DNA from: Pseudomonadota bacterium
Lineage (GTDB): Bacteria > Pseudomonadota > Gammaproteobacteria > Burkholderiales > Burkholderiaceae_E
Assembly (NCBI GenBank): GCA_023389175.1
Contig: JAEWEW010000035.1
Location: 1 to 6,434, forward strand
Direction of reading: 5' to 3'
DNA length: 6,434 bases
The position numbers and the translations under genes were made by a program. Every line of letters starts with the position of its first letter. The stretch's first letter is position 1. The notes below the pieces were generated by a model. It saw only the letters and a list, made by a program, of their open reading frames with translations, ran no database searches and was not told the origin of the DNA. This document shows positions 6,229 to 6,434 of this stretch, piece after piece.

Positions 6229-6434
6229 ATGTCCATGACCCGGAACGACACCCCCGTGCTGCAGATCGACGCGGTCTCCACGCACTACGGGCCCATCCGG
6301 GCCCTTGCAGACGTTTCGCTCACGGTGAACGCAGGCCAGATCGTCGCCCTGGTGGGCGCCAACGGTGCCGGCAAGACCACCCTGCTGAGAACCATTTCCG
6401 GCCTTCAGAAGGCCAGTGCCGGCCGGATCGTCTA
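6229..6434 (+). CDS. livF: LIV-type ABC transporter ATP-binding protein, LivF family, 3' truncated by window
   Basis: Second cytoplasmic ATPase of the importer. The frame opens at ATG 6229 and remains open to the window end, giving 68 complete codons of a protein usually about 230-240 residues long. The visible part reads VLQIDAVSTHYGPIRAL, the usual LivF opening in which the A-loop Tyr precedes GPI-x-AL, then Walker A GANGAGKT at residues 43-50 (6355-6378) and TLLRTISGL. The ANGAGKTTLL-x-TISG form is the LivF type, while GPNGAGKTTLFN in the previous gene is LivG. A second ATG at 6235 is in frame and equally possible. Neither has a clear ribosome binding site, and the gene starts eight bases after the livG stop, so translational coupling is likely. 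Confidence 0.9.
   Translation, partial: MSMTRNDTPVLQIDAVSTHYGPIRALADVSLTVNAGQIVALVGANGAGKTTLLRTISGLQKASAGRIV

Overview
The window is a G+C-rich stretch (about two-thirds G+C by eye) with tightly packed genes, all read on the + strand. Codon third positions are strongly G/C and the protein families are typical of Proteobacteria, most likely a beta- or gammaproteobacterium with catabolic versatility. The organism cannot be fixed more closely from the sequence alone.

Layout: (1) Positions 1-2096 hold the 3' part of a self-sufficient cytochrome P450 of the CYP116B type, a single chain of heme domain, FMN/NAD(P)H reductase and C-terminal 2Fe-2S ferredoxin. Its first roughly 75-80 codons lie upstream of the window. 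(2) A 129-bp gap (2097-2225) contains a perfect 12-bp palindrome and a strong ribosome binding site. (3) Positions 2226-6434 hold a five-gene ABC importer cluster of the branched-chain amino acid (LIV/HAAT) type: periplasmic binding protein, LivH permease, LivM permease, LivG ATPase and LivF ATPase. The last gene is cut by the window end. The binding-protein gene is separated from livH by 147 bp carrying two G+C-rich hairpins. livH to livF are packed with gaps of 12 bp, a 4-bp ATGA overlap and 8 bp, as in a single operon.

How they may work together: the five transporter genes form a complete periplasmic-binding-protein-dependent importer (SBP, two membrane subunits, two ATPases). LIV-type importers in soil proteobacteria often carry aromatic acids and other catabolic substrates rather than amino acids. 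The adjacent CYP116B-type enzyme belongs to a family known for hydroxylation and O-dealkylation of aromatic compounds and herbicides. The simplest hypothesis is an uptake-plus-oxidation module for one small organic substrate, but the substrate is not readable from the sequence. I found no RNA genes, mobile elements, CRISPR arrays or clear intrinsic terminators.
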